Assembly (NCBI GenBank): GCA_043228905.1
Contig: JBHGNT010000015.1
Span: 13,950,001 to 14,014,000 of the forward strand
DNA length: 64,000 bases
DNA from: Azolla caroliniana
Lineage: Eukaryota > Polypodiophyta
Reading direction: 5' to 3'
Below are positions 23,108-34,789 of the stretch, piece by piece; within the stretch, counting starts at the first letter, position 1; the number at the start of each line of letters is the position of its first letter. The notes beneath the pieces are model-generated. The model had not been told where the DNA came from and searched no databases. It worked only from the letters and a program-made list of their open reading frames with translations. Both the position numbers and the translations under genes were made by a program.

Positions 23108-25650
23108 AAAGCTACAAAAATATATAGAGAACCCTAAACTGATCAACAAGCAAAGGAAATAGAAATCTCCACCATTAGCACATAGTGGCTGAGCAAGAAA
23201 TCTCAAGGGTGGGTGTGGAAATACATGGGATAACCTCTAGGCATTGAAGAGATCCATCCTACATGCAAGACCTCTAGAATATTCCTGCCTGTAGAACTCA
23301 GAAGAAACACAAAGAGGTCAAAACACATTCAACCGACTGACCTTTGCCTACGTGTAGACATGCTACTCTATAATGAGGTCTATGGCTTCTTGTGAAGACA
23401 TGCCTAAAGAAGTAGGCAAGGTCGCATTGGCTTGGTGGATGGTATAGGTCAGTACTAACTCGATGATTAGTTGCTGCATCTCTCTCTCGTGCTTGAGATG
23501 GTTGCGATCGCAACTACTTAATGTGATTTGATGTGTCGAAGTGAAGTGGTTGGGAAAGAGGAGACCTTTTTGTTTCTGCTATCAACAAGTAAGTGCCTAC
23601 ATGTGAGAGGTCATCATCTGGTGGAATAACTTAATTGAAGGCATAAAAGTCGGAGGTTTTCTTTTTTACCAAAACCAAAATATCCTTCCATTAGTTTTTA
23701 GAAAAGTCATAACAACTGCAACATACAAAATAGTTTTTCCCAACTCATCTTTATAAGACGATGGTTAAGGAAACAAATCTATGTACTCCAAACTAGAGGA
23801 AAAACTAATTTGAAAGTTGTTCTATAGATACATTCCAAGTTATTCCATTGACAACAACAAAAGTAGTTGCATCCAAAGACAAGCCCTCCCAGCTCATAGA
23901 TATGAACCATTTCAGTGCTTCTTCAACCTGCTCTTGTTCAACATAATTTGTAATCAATGCATTCCAAGCTATTCCATAAATAGAAACAAAAGTTGTGACA
24001 TCCAAAGACAAGCCCTCGCAATTTCTAGATTGGAACCATTAGAATGATTTTTCAGCATGCTGTATCCACAAATGCAATTCCAATAAATCTTCCTTTACCC
24101 TAAAAACCGAATGCTACCACAAGCTTCCAAGGTAGAGAACAATGTATTCCATGCCTCTACATCTCAGTTTTGAAGGCGATCAAATACATTCTGTGCTTCT
24201 TCAAGACAACCACATTTCATATGCACGTCTGTAAACACAAAAGAATGCTTCCTCTTTCCACATCAATGATCTTGTTGGTTACCACCAAATTCTTGGTTCT
24301 ATACTCCCTCCATTCTCTTGAAACTACCTCGTATACATGAAAACAATGACCACTTGTATGCTCACACAACTTCAGAGAACCATAGCATACAGACCATTCT
24401 TCAAATTACATCATTCTGCCACATCCAATCCTTGTTGTACGATCACCAAGTAAACCACAACAAATCTCTGTTGAACCATGATCCACCTAGCCACATATAG
24501 CATATGTCCAACAAAGCCTTTCCAAGCGGGTTTTCTTTTTGTGAGGGGAAAGGGGGGGGGTGCATTTTTTACAAAAGGTAAGAAATGGGGAACAGATTTA
24601 TAGGGGGAGGGGGAAATGGGGAAAGGGGCACACATTTTCATTGATGTCTCTACATAGAGACGAAACATTTGTCGCTACGTAGTGATAACATCTGTAGCAA
24701 TAGATTTAGTCACAATACATAACCCAGCAAAAAAATCAAAATCATGAACGAGCTTTCGTCGCCATAGCCCTGAAAATGTAGTAGTGAACACTAGTAAAGA
24801 AGAAGCTTTGTGAAAGATGACTTCTCCTAACCCTATGATTATATGGAAAGCAAGGTGCCAACTAGTTTTCCAAGGCGTTAGAATGTGAGAAATACAAATA
24901 GTTGCATTTTTTTGAAATGAATTACTAGTTTCTTTGAAATATTCGCTTAATATAATTCCTAAAAACAAACGTGCTAATTACTTGCAACTTCATCAATTTT
25001 ACAAGTATTGATGTTGATAGCCTTTTTCTACACAAGCAATATGACAAATCCATTGGAATTTTGCACCACCTAAATGGTTATTTGCTTCCACGTTGTGTTA
25101 CTCGTCTTTAATTCACAAGACTTGACAGTATGTACGTAAATTTTTCTTCAAGATTAGTTGAATTGTATCCATATTTCATATCTCCATCCATCACGCTTCT
25201 TAATCTTCAACTAGACAGATGTAATGTAACTTGCAACTATGGGGGCAATGCTATTTCGCAAATGCAATAGTCAATAGTCCTAAATTCTTTAGAATGTTGG
25301 ATGGTATGTTGATGCATTTGCATCAAATGCTTTTTGGATTGTCATGTGTTTCTCATAGTTTTCAATTGCAGCTTCCAATAATATTAATTGTATTGGTTAT
25401 TCAATTCATGTGTTCTTCAATGTTGCTACATAACGCTCAGCTTCTGGTAAGTCATATGAGCTGCTAAAATTGCTCATTGTCTTCCTCATTATGTTTGTAG
25501 TTATTCAATTTGTTTTTCATGTGCCTTTATTATACTGTCATCATTTTGATGGCAACATAGCTGTATCCACCTCATAAGTAATAGAAGTCCTTTTCTAGCA
25601 AAATAATAATAATCATGGTAGCAAAAGAGCCATGCGTTTCCGTACGGTAA
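23108..25650. other. 2.5 kb segment absent from copy C
   Basis: Flanked by GCCCA on both sides (23103-23107 and 25651-25655), whereas copy C has one GCCCA at 63333-63337 and runs straight through. Either this is an insertion with a 5 bp target duplication or copy C lost it between 5 bp repeats. No LTR or inverted ends are visible. It contains the PPR relic at 23805-24255. A poly-G stretch near 24546 and short ORFs elsewhere carry no recognisable domain. Confidence 0.6.
23805..24255 (-). pseudogene. PPR (pentatricopeptide) protein fragment
   Basis: Minus-strand relic of a PPR protein, the large plant family that binds organellar RNA. Visible pieces are TDVHMKCGCLEEAQNVFDRL and DVEAWNTL (about 24250-24150), and AWNALITNYVEQEQVEEALK followed by FISM (23870-23990). 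These match the 35-residue degenerate helical repeats, including the W-N-x-L-I and E-E-A-L-x-x-F signatures. Stops and short deletions break it, and only two to three repeats remain. It is probably a captured or decayed host gene fragment. Confidence 0.75.
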
Positions 25651-27169
25651 GCCCATCATTGAGTCAATCATCACAAGAAATCAATTAATGTGCCACCAAG
25701 AAACAATCAATCAGGACTAACACAGTAGACAAGTTGAAGTGGAATTAAGCTCTTGGAAACTTAACCACTATTTCTGTAATCGAGTATCTTGGGAATGAAT
25801 CATGTCACAAAAGCTCTATTCTGCTTTATGACTCAAACATTCCAAATCGGTCATTGGTAAAAGCATAACAAATTACCAGTGCCAATTTTCCCATGTATGA
25901 TGCGTAATCAAAGATATTGTGATAGATGCATTTCATGCCGTGTATCTCATTGTCTACATCAACAAAAAACATAAGGCCAACCCAAAGAGAAATAAGCAAC
26001 ATTCCACAAAAACGAGGCAGATGCTTGGAAATGTAAGCATTGCCTCCTCGAGTGCCAACTATCTAGTATTTTCTCTAAAACTTTCAAAGGTAGTTATTAA
26101 AAGTATAAACCTTTTGAGATTTATCGTTTCCAAAATACAATTATGCCATTGTATGATCCAAATACAAACATAAAATGATGAAAGTAATACATGGCCCATG
26201 CATAATGTCATGTATGCAAGCTGAGAACAAAATGTCCACGACCATGGAACTATTTGAAGATAGTAGCAAATGTCAACAACCATGGGAATGAATGATATCC
26301 CTGAAAATCAAATCGACACCACATTCCATGTAGTAGCATGAGGAATCCTTGAACTAGACAGATGCAACCACATTTTTAGCAAAATAAACATATGAAGCCA
26401 ACTTCTTAGAATATACGTTGCACATAAATATGTAGCACAAATTATAAGAGCATTCATGCTCCTTCCTTTCCATGGTACCAAGCATTACCAATATTGTGTG
26501 AAATTACATTGGGACTTCGTCTATTACGGAAACATTCAAAAGAGAAGATTGACCGCATACCACGTATGTACTATCTATAACTATTCCAAAGCGCTAAAGA
26601 AAAAACCATTAACAACCAGCTAAATCATCACATATCAGTCACATATATAGCTTCATCCAATGTCGCCTCTATATTTTCATGAACAACAGGTACCAACAAT
26701 AAAACGAAGAATAAAACCAATATATGCATGTCAATTGTACAAAATATAAGCTGCAATGTTCAATATTGACATCTTTACGCTTTATCACCCAATTTAGTCC
26801 TACAAATGACGTTGGTGTAGCTTATGACATATTACACATGGCTTTTTTTTCCTTCCTGAACAACCCATACCAATATATCACATATGTTCAAATAAAGCTC
26901 TATTTTATCTATAGACAACAAAGATACATGGTGAAATCCAAATATGCAGAAAAACATCAAAAACTAGCACATACATCGAGATTAATTGGAGGTCTAAAAT
27001 CTGCAAATGTCACGTTCACAGCCAAACATTAAAACATAAACATGTTAAGAAACCAAAACAAAGGAGCCATTTAACGTGTGAACCAGAAAAATAGAAAAAG
27101 GTCACTACACACAACCGCCAGAAAAAAATTTCTTTCACAACATTACATTATGACCATTCGTCAATAGAT
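25651..27169. other. No gene seen
   Basis: AT-rich non-coding stretch. 25651-25720 and about 26895-27060 match copy C (63333-63720), and the middle is absent there. Nothing else is recognised. Confidence 0.5.
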
Positions 27170-28153
27170 CAATACCATGAATTTCAAGCCTTTGTACGCA
27201 ACACCTAGCAAGAAAACTAATAAAAGAGAAACTATCCCAACAGTTGTCAATGACAATTGACTATCTTTAATATCAATATAGAGGGTCGGATAGCGAAAAA
27301 AGATCGTCCATAAGAAACCGAAGCAGGTAAGGGCAAGCTGCAACTCATTGATTTTGCTACCTTTCTCCCCCTGAAGGAAAGATCGGTATAATAAAAGGTC
27401 AAAACATAATCCAAAAGGTCATGAACACGAGAGGTTTGATACCATCTTAATAGAAACATGACGACCATAAACCTCCAACCCTTGCGAAACCTAAATGGAG
27501 ATCAGATAACAAAGCTACATACAAGCAAAACAGTCAACCTGAAAAGAGCATTAATTTGAATTATTTAACTTACTAATTTTAATAACTTGACATTTTCCGA
27601 CAAGCACTCCAAGTAAGTCTACAAATATCCTTAAAGTTTTTCAATATTTGGATCTTCAATACTTGTGAACAACATTTGAGGTAGAATTGTATCCTTCGCA
27701 GCAAATACAACATCAAGGGTTAACACAACATACGTCAAAAGATCTACAGAGGCCCTAATGTTTTGTTGTTGTTCTTCCATTGCCAAACTACTAGAGGAGC
27801 CTTTAGATTTTGCATCCACTAAGAACTTATTTGCAACTTCATTCAAGGATTTTGCCTATAAAACACAAAAATCAACCAAATCAATATACACTTTTTCCAA
27901 AATTTCAAGAAAAACGTATATTTACATCAAGCAATAACCAAAAAAACACACTAGTAGTTGCTTGCACATACAAAACAAAATGTGTACACAAAACAAGGGT
28001 TTTGAAGTTTACCTTACTAATGTACCAATCTAATGATGTTCGAAGTGCATAAACATAAATATTAAGAGGATATGGAGGACCACCTCGTAATATATCAACG
28101 GCCATAGAGTGTGCAAGATTCATGTAGATTTCAGACTGTCTCCTTTGCGTCAA
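27170..28153 (-). pseudogene. Unrecognised spliced gene fragment, membrane segment at C-terminus
   Basis: Three minus-strand exon-like segments. The first ends YALRTSLDWYISK at a GTAAAC donor near 28010. The second starts after a TTTTATAG acceptor near 27855 and continues in phase with AKSLNEVANKFLVDAKSKGS to a stop near 27634. A downstream exon after a CTTCAG acceptor (about 27370) reads GEKGSKINELQLALTCFGFL, then a hydrophobic stretch VGIVSLLLVFLLGVAY that could be a transmembrane helix, ending at a stop near 27170. Phase agreement at the first intron supports a real gene model. I do not recognise the family. The last exon recurs at 63745-63960 in copy C with mostly conservative changes. 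Confidence 0.5.
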
Positions 28154-29063
28154 AAAATAAGAGAGATTTTTGCTCTGTCTGAAGGGTCATAATGTTTCCA
28201 AGTGAGAAGATCAAAATGTTATACTCCATTGAAATTTTGGGGCTAGAGGTAGAGACGAAATGCTGAACAAAAGCCTTTTAAATGAAACATTTAAAAGGCC
28301 ACTAAAACCCTCCTTCTTCATTAAATTTGCAAATGGCAGATCGAATGGGCCATTCGCACCCTCCCTAGTAATACACATGAAATGGATCCTTGCAGGAGGT
28401 ATATCTTCCCAACCTGCAGGTGAAGGAGGATGCCCACAATACGTGAGGATGAAACTCCAAATGATGTTGTTTCAATGCCATCATCAACTAAAACGTCCAT
28501 AGCTGCTGCAAGAATCTAATGGAATGGTGGCAATGAGATTCGTGGCCAAAAGAAACGGAAAACGTGATGAAGAAACCACGGGTGTTCATGTCTGTCATCA
28601 TCCAATACCTCGACAGCAGAGAGTCGTGGCCAAACAAAACGATAGACAACATGATGAAGAGACGATGGCCCTTCATGAGGTAAAGAAAAAAAATCAGCAT
28701 TCTCTTGCGCCATCCCTCCAATCTGATGATAATGCTACAAGCAATAAGGATTGTATGAGGTGTATCGTAAAGTAACCCTCCTGCTCCCATTTATCTCTGG
28801 ATACCATGCCATCAACATTACTATAAAAATTAGCCAAACTTGTAACGAATTTTTTATTAAAAAAAAGGCCCCATCAAAATTAAAATTCGATTGATATATT
28901 TATGGATATAGATTGCAAATGAACGAAGAAACAAATGTGAAATACAATACGGGTATGAGAGGGTGGAAATTTGAAGCAATGTCCCAAACTCCCAAACAGT
29001 CCAAAAAAATGTCCCACTCCGGATGGAAACGAGGAGAAATCACACCCCGAATCGACATTGTAG
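28154..29063. other. Non-coding, with a short direct repeat
   Basis: No gene supported. An imperfect direct repeat of about 85 bp (CGTGGCCAAA...GATGAAGA) occurs twice at about 28535-28670. Confidence 0.5.
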
Positions 29064-29327
29064 GAGATCATCAACATCAAGTTCATTGAAAATGGAGAGA
29101 AAGAGAGATTAAAGGAGTTGCTCAGAGAAAGATGGATAGAATGCGGTTGGAAATATGAGATGAAAAGCCATTACAGAAACTATACGAGAAAGAGAGGGAG
29201 AAACAATGTGACTCTTGACAAACTTATCTGAATAATCACTCCCAAAGGAAGATCATCTATACCTAATAGTGTGAAGGCAGAGTTACTACAACGGATAAGG
29301 AGCTACCTAATGTCTGCAACATTATGA
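29064..29327 (+). pseudogene. ENY2: ENY2/SUS1 last-exon copy 1
   Basis: ENY2 (yeast Sus1) is a small helical subunit of the SAGA deubiquitinase module and of TREX-2, linking transcription to mRNA export. This 88-codon stretch matches the C-terminal part of plant ENY2 as I remember it: EIINIKFIENGEKERLKELL, then [33 protein letters not shown]. An AG precedes the first codon like a splice acceptor. One in-frame TGA (codon 56) replaces an arginine codon that is still CGA in copy 3. The upstream exon encoding the start was not found, so this looks like an exon-level duplication and not a complete gene. Confidence 0.85.
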
Positions 29328-29401
29328 AGAACACAAGGTTCATGTTACAAATGATGGATATTCTTTTTTTTGTTGTAGGAGATCATCAATTGACATTGCA
29401 G

Positions 29402-29665
29402 GAGATCATCATCATCAAGCTCATTAAAAGTGGAGAGAAATAGAGATTAAAGGAGTTTCTCAGAGAAAGATTGATAGAATGTGGTTGGAAAGATGAGATG
29501 AAAAGCCATTGCAGAAACTATACGAGAAAGAGAGGGAGAAACAATGTGACTCTTGACGAACTTAACTGAATAATCACTCCCAAAGGAAGATCATCTGTAC
29601 CTGATAGTGTGAAGGCAAAGTTACTACAACGGATAAGGAGCTACCTAATGTCTGGAGCATTGTGA
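29402..29665 (+). pseudogene. ENY2: ENY2/SUS1 last-exon copy 2
   Basis: Second tandem copy, 338 bp after the first, again preceded by an acceptor-like AG and a partial extra GAGATCATCAATTG repeat. It has an in-frame TAG at codon 14 (a GAG position in the other copies) and the same TGA at codon 56 as copy 1. The shared TGA suggests copies 1 and 2 share a defective ancestor. The rest (ECGWKDEMKSHCRNYTRKRG) is well preserved. Confidence 0.85.
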
Positions 29666-29716
29666 AGAACACAAGGTTCATGTTACAGATTATGGATATT
29701 ATTTTCTTAGTTGTAG

Positions 29717-29980
29717 GAGATCATCAACATCAAGCTCATTGAAAGTGGAGAGAAAGAGAGATTAAAGGAGTTGCTCAAAGAAAGATTGATAGAATGCGGT
29801 TGGAAAGACAAGATGAAAAGCCATTGCAGAAACTATAAGAGAAAGAGAGGGAGAAACAATGTGACTCTTGATGAACTTATCCGAGTAATTGCTCCCAAAG
29901 TAAGATCATATGTACCTAATAGTGTGAAGGCAGAGTTACTACAACAGATAAGGAGCTACCTAATGTCTGCAACAATGTGA
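29717..29980 (+). CDS. ENY2: ENY2/SUS1 last-exon copy 3, open
   Basis: Third copy, 315 bp after the second, fully open over 88 codons. It is preceded by a pyrimidine-rich tract and GTTGTAG, a good splice acceptor. The sequence runs EIINIKLIESGEKERLKELL, ERLIECGWKDK, KRKRGRNNVTLDELIRVIAP, SVKAELLQQIRSYLMSATM, then TGA. The CGA at codon 56 that became TGA in the other copies is intact. If a start exon exists further upstream, this could be the functional terminal exon. I could not find one, so function is uncertain. Confidence 0.75.
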   Translation, partial: EIINIKLIESGEKERLKELLKERLIECGWKDKMKSHCRNYKRKRGRNNVTLDELIRVIAPKVRSYVPNSVKAELLQQIRSYLMSATM

Positions 29981-30427
29981 AGAACACAAGGTTCATGTTA
30001 CAGATGATGGATATTCTTTTCTTAGTTGTAAAATGATTCAGAAAAAGAAAATTCCTGGAGCCCATTTGAACAAGTTTACAAGAAAGTTGCAGCTTAAAGT
30101 GTAATGCCGAAACTCCTGTGGAAAGAAAGGGCTTCCAACATCCTTCAGAAATTGAAGCTTTCCATAGCATAAGATTTCTTTTTTAATTCCAACATCCAAC
30201 TTGTGTCATACCTACCTCCCTACTAACCTCTTGAGTTTGTGTTATGTTAGTTGATTTTCTTTCATTTAAATTTATCGTTCTATCCCAAAACTGATAGAAT
30301 TATTGAATAGAAAACTTTTTGATTGCACACCTTATGTAACGAGCATTTGTCAAGGGCATCCTTCTTTGCTCACCAGTTTCTGAGTATTTATACCATGATT
30401 AATCAAAGTGTTGCTCGCAGAATTAAA

Positions 30428-30447
30428 AGAGAGAGAGAGAGAGAGTA
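30428..30447. repeat. (GA)n microsatellite
   Basis: GA run, followed by a purine-rich low-complexity stretch to about 30560 that produces spurious ORFs. Confidence 0.9.
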
Positions 30448-30699
30448 CCTAGGTCCTGGTATCCATGGTGTGAGAGCAAGTGGAGAATCAAGCTCTGCAG
30501 AAAAAAAGGGGGCAAGAGGGGGGAAAAGGGAGGTGGAAAAGGGAGGGGAAAAGGTTCTCGTCCTCCTTGGCTTCCAGTAAGTGTTTTCAAATGCGTTTGA
30601 CTTCTGAACGAATCTGCGAGTAGCTATGTCGATAACTACACAAATAAGACCTTCCCATGACTTTCGAGCGACTTAAAGAAAAACATAACTAAGAATCAC

Positions 30700-30870
30700 T
30701 AAGATGTTAGCATAGTGGTAATGGGGGGAAGCTCGAATTTTCTAGTTGGAGGTTCGAGCCCACCCATAGCCAGCTAACTAACATGTGGTGCTCCATTTGA
30801 ATCGTCCATTTTCTTTGGGCGAGATGAATCAGTTTGCCTTCAGGCGTTAGTATGTGTGTAGGTTGGTTGT
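30700..30870 (+). repeat. tRNA-derived SINE-like unit 1
   Basis: Contains an A-box-like TTAGCATAGTGGTAATG (30707-30723) and a B-box GGTTCGAGCCC (30751-30761), the internal promoter pattern of RNA polymerase III. A body follows with AGCTAACTAACATGTGGT and TTGCCTTCAGGCG, shared with units at 32.5 and 38.7 kb. It does not fold as an intact tRNA. Most likely a SINE. Confidence 0.7.
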
Positions 30871-32510
30871 TGTGTAAATGAAGTCAGTGAGCTCGATGCA
30901 ACTAGCACAATAGGATTAGGGAGACGACTACAGGTACTGTTGGTTACCTACACTTACTAATAACACATACCTCTCAAAATGATTCATCTGTACGATGTTG
31001 TCTCCTTGGCCTTCGGGCGAGTTGTAGCCTTTAGGCGTATTGAGCAAGTGGCTCCATAACTAATAGAAGTATCTTTAGTTGAAAAAAGAAACATAACTAA
31101 GAGAAGTAGTAAACCTTGAAATAAATAAGAGCTTGGGATTCATTGAAGGAATCTTTGGAGATGGAAAGACCAAAAGCATGGGAAGAATTTCTTGCATAAC
31201 CTTTATTTGATAATGACATATTTGTAGATGCATCTGGACATGCACTAGGTTCTAGAACAAATTTGGCTTGGGGGAAGATGGATACAGGTCCAATAACCAA
31301 TGTAGAATGATAGAGGAATTTTATGCAAAAGTAGAATTGGGAGCAAAAGAAAGTTTTGCAATGTGTTCATGGGCTTCAATTGATGATAGCATCAATTTCA
31401 AATGTTTTTGAGAATTTTATGGTATCTTTTTAACCAACACAACTACATGATTGGTATATAGTTTTTTTATTTGATATGATAGTTGGTTAAGTCCATTGCA
31501 AAAAATGGCACAATAAGTTTTTAATGAGGCTATGTAGGATGGTTAGCTTCGTTCAGATTCTTTGATGCTGAGTTTTTACATCACATAAACCAAATTCCAA
31601 TCAGGGTATTGGATAAAGTGAGAAATAAATGGATGTTGAATCCATCTCCTTTAATTCTAGATGATTGTGATTCTTTATGAATGTATGATAAGTGTCCCAA
31701 TTCAAGCTTGGTCTGGGATCTGAGAGGATGGTTTTGGAATTCTCCAATACATTCTTCTTTGCAAGTAAAGAAGGCATCATGTTTCCAATATACTTTCCAA
31801 TTAGGTAGACAACTACTATTAGCAAAGAACAAGGTGAGGCATGTAGCAATAAAAGTTTTGAAAAAGTCGAAAGTCTTCAATGTAAGGTTGATGAATGATT
31901 GGTGTTTGTTATTCAGATGACTTCTGTTGCCTCACACATTGTTTGTTGGTGACCAATTGAAATGAAACAAACAATGTAGAGAAAATCGACGATGGCAGGA
32001 ACAACGACGGGAAGTAGCCAACGTACTCGCAACACGGACAAGCACTGTTCACTACTGTACTTACTCATGAACTCATATTTAAAACACATCATGTGACTAT
32101 GACTTTGTTTCTTGCTTTAAATTAGATGTTGTTTTCTTATGAAACAATAGTAGTGATTCAAATATGAGTGTGTTGCATGGTTTAAATATCAAATCACTTG
32201 ATATAATGTTACTGTGAATACGAATCACAATATGAGTTGATCACATAGAATAATCTAACATATGTGCTATGAATTTGGAGAAAACAAACATGAGATATGT
32301 GCTATGAATCTAACATCATTCTAGAATAGGATTAATGTTCTTACCATTCTTGACGATAGGTTCAAATGGAATTATACGATTCCATCATTTTTCCTTTCGA
32401 AATTGTAAATATTGGAAGCTTTTTTAATTTTTTCCACTATGGACTATGTTATGAGTATGGGTATCAACATTCTAATAGTATGTTTATGAATATTGCAAGG
32501 ATTATTACCA
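30871..32510. other. No supported gene
   Basis: ORFs at 31097-31300 (minus) and 31681-31920 (plus) have no recognised domain and no splice context. I see only short fragments of possible coding sequence without a family. Confidence 0.4.
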
Positions 32511-32620
32511 CAAAGGTGTCAGTGTAGCTCGAACACTAAGGGTGAAATTTCGAGTCCCCCCACTACTAGCTAACAAACTTGTGGTACCTTGCCTTCAGGT
32601 GGTTGTGTGAGTGCATGTGT
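32511..32620 (+). repeat. tRNA-derived SINE-like unit 2
   Basis: Related to units 1 and 3: GAACACTAAGGGTGAAA, a B-box-like TTTCGAGTCCC (about 32548-32558), then CTAGCTAACAAACTTGTGGT and CCTTGCCTTCAGGTGG. The A-box is degraded. Confidence 0.65.
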
Positions 32621-32896
32621 GCCTCTCTTTTTTTCCCAAAAAGAGTGCATGTGTGCCTTCCGGCAATGTGGTGGTTTCGAGGGTGACTGGGATGCCTTCA
32701 TCTACAAGTCGTGTGGCGTATTCCAGCAATACAACAAAGTCTCACAATCGAAAGCTATCTAAGCCAAAAGCCTGCTTACTTGTGGCAGGTATTTGCACTA
32801 AAGGTGGTTGAATCGTCATGATCTGTTGGAGAAGGTTGGTTTCTACGTTTTCCTTCTTCTCCACTTGACTCTTTTTGGTCGGTAACGAGCTGTAGC

Positions 32897-33047
32897 TTTC
32901 TCCGAGACAAGATTCATGCATGATCCATAATCTCCCACAGGACTTTGGACACGTGAAATTCTACTTGTACAGCTTTCTCCGAGACAAGATTCATGTATGA
33001 TCCATAATCTCTCAAAGGACTTTGGACACACGAAATTGTACTTGTCC
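32897..33047. repeat. Two tandem units of about 77 bp
   Basis: TTTCTCCGAGACAAGATTCA...GACTTTGGACAC occurs twice in succession with a few differences. Confidence 0.88.
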
Positions 33048-33199
33048 CTCACTATGACCATTGTTGAACATAAAATCTTAGTAGAGAAAACATTACTAAA
33101 GATAATAAGCAAAATGGTCATAGAAGCATTATCATCTTGTAATGCTCCCATGTTTATGGCAAATTATAGAGCTTTCATGATAGCAAATAATTGCTAAGC

Positions 33200-34789
33200 T
33201 CATCAATTTCCATGTCATTCATTACCTCAGTCCTAGTAATCATTTGTATTTTTACTGAAATGAAATCATATTTGGAAAAAATAACAAATAATATAGAAAG
33301 TAATGAGAAACATATTAGTAAAATAATGAATAAATTATGATTTGATGCATATCAAAAGGACTACAAAATCACATTTTATTGTGCAAAAATATATATTGTA
33401 GCCTTTTTAAAAAAATGCTCGATATAAATCCATCAATTGGGGAGAAATCAATTATGTTAACATCATCATCAATTAATATCAGCGAAACACACCATATAAG
33501 AGTGTTCGCACTGGTATAAGATACATAAACATGTAAAAAAATCAGAATTTATACTGAAAATTGATAAATTACGCATATTGTAATAATAATGGTACATAAA
33601 TTTATTTTGAAAAAATAGACATTAAAAGTTTTTGGAATTTTTTGGGCATGTTTACTATGTTTTTGGATTTTTGTACTAAAATCCTATATATTTGTAGTTT
33701 TTTTCAAAAATAAAAATAATATATAAATATTAATTTAGAGAAAGATACTAATTGGGTTTCTTATTTATTGAAGATGAGCAAAAAAACAAAGCGTATCTAT
33801 AAATAAAATCATCGTTTTTTTGTTTTTAAAGCTAAATATCTCTCTCTCTTTTTTCTGTTTTAGACGCTGGCTTTTTTAATTCAAAGTTTTTTCTTTTGCT
33901 TTTTTACAGTACAATATGGAGGTTGTACCTTTGCTTTTTTGGGAGCCACCTAAGCTTGTAGCCTATTGTGCACTCGATATTGGAGGCACCAAGGGGTGTT
34001 TGGTATGTGGCCACCACGAATTTGGAGATGCCCACGAAGTGGAAGATGTTCTAGAAAGTCCAAAACATCAACCCTGATATGGTTTTACGTTTAGATTTTT
34101 CTTCTAGAACCATGCCAAGAGACTTAATATCTCAGTTATGAGTTCACTTATGCATCTGGCTTTGTCTTTTTTTCCATAAAAATTATGCTCCATTGGTATT
34201 AAAATTAAAAAGGCCAGAGGCCCTATACAAATAGACTATAATATTTTGCATGTCTACAAGTTATATCATCAAAGAAAGGACCAAATATAAGTGGTGGCCT
34301 TTGGCAAGATAAAGATAATTATAAACTATGAAAACAAATCTCTTGCCAATAACACCTTTGCTATACCACATACAAAGGGGATATACTCGGGGACCCTATC
34401 ATCAATCTCCCCATAACCACACAAATTCCCGAAGTCGAAGAGAATACATTTCTTGTTGGTAGTCATGCTCAACATACCCTGGTTGTCCACCCTGTTTGTT
34501 GGTAGTCCTGCTCAACATATATACCCTATTTGTCCACAAGACATTGCTTTTGGCAAATTTTTGTATATCAAGGCCTTCTTCATCTATTGCAGTTGAAGAC
34601 ATCAAACAGTTCATAATGCACATGTCATGATTGGCCGCCTTGGACAACCCCCATCTATCCTCTCCCATGACGAAACGACCATGTCCTTCACCTCCGCGAT
34701 CATTGAAAATATATTTGTATTGAATCTCCATACCATCAACACTCTAGTTTATCACAACAGCCATGCACCGGTTACACCACAATCATCTA
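33200..34789. other. AT-rich stretch, no gene seen
   Basis: Very AT-rich from 33240 to 33900 with no ORF. The minus-strand ORF at 34402-34731 has no recognised domain. Confidence 0.5.

Noticed and set aside
34402-34731. 109-codon minus-strand ORF
   Set aside because: No recognised domain, no splice or promoter context, lies beside a tandem repeat.
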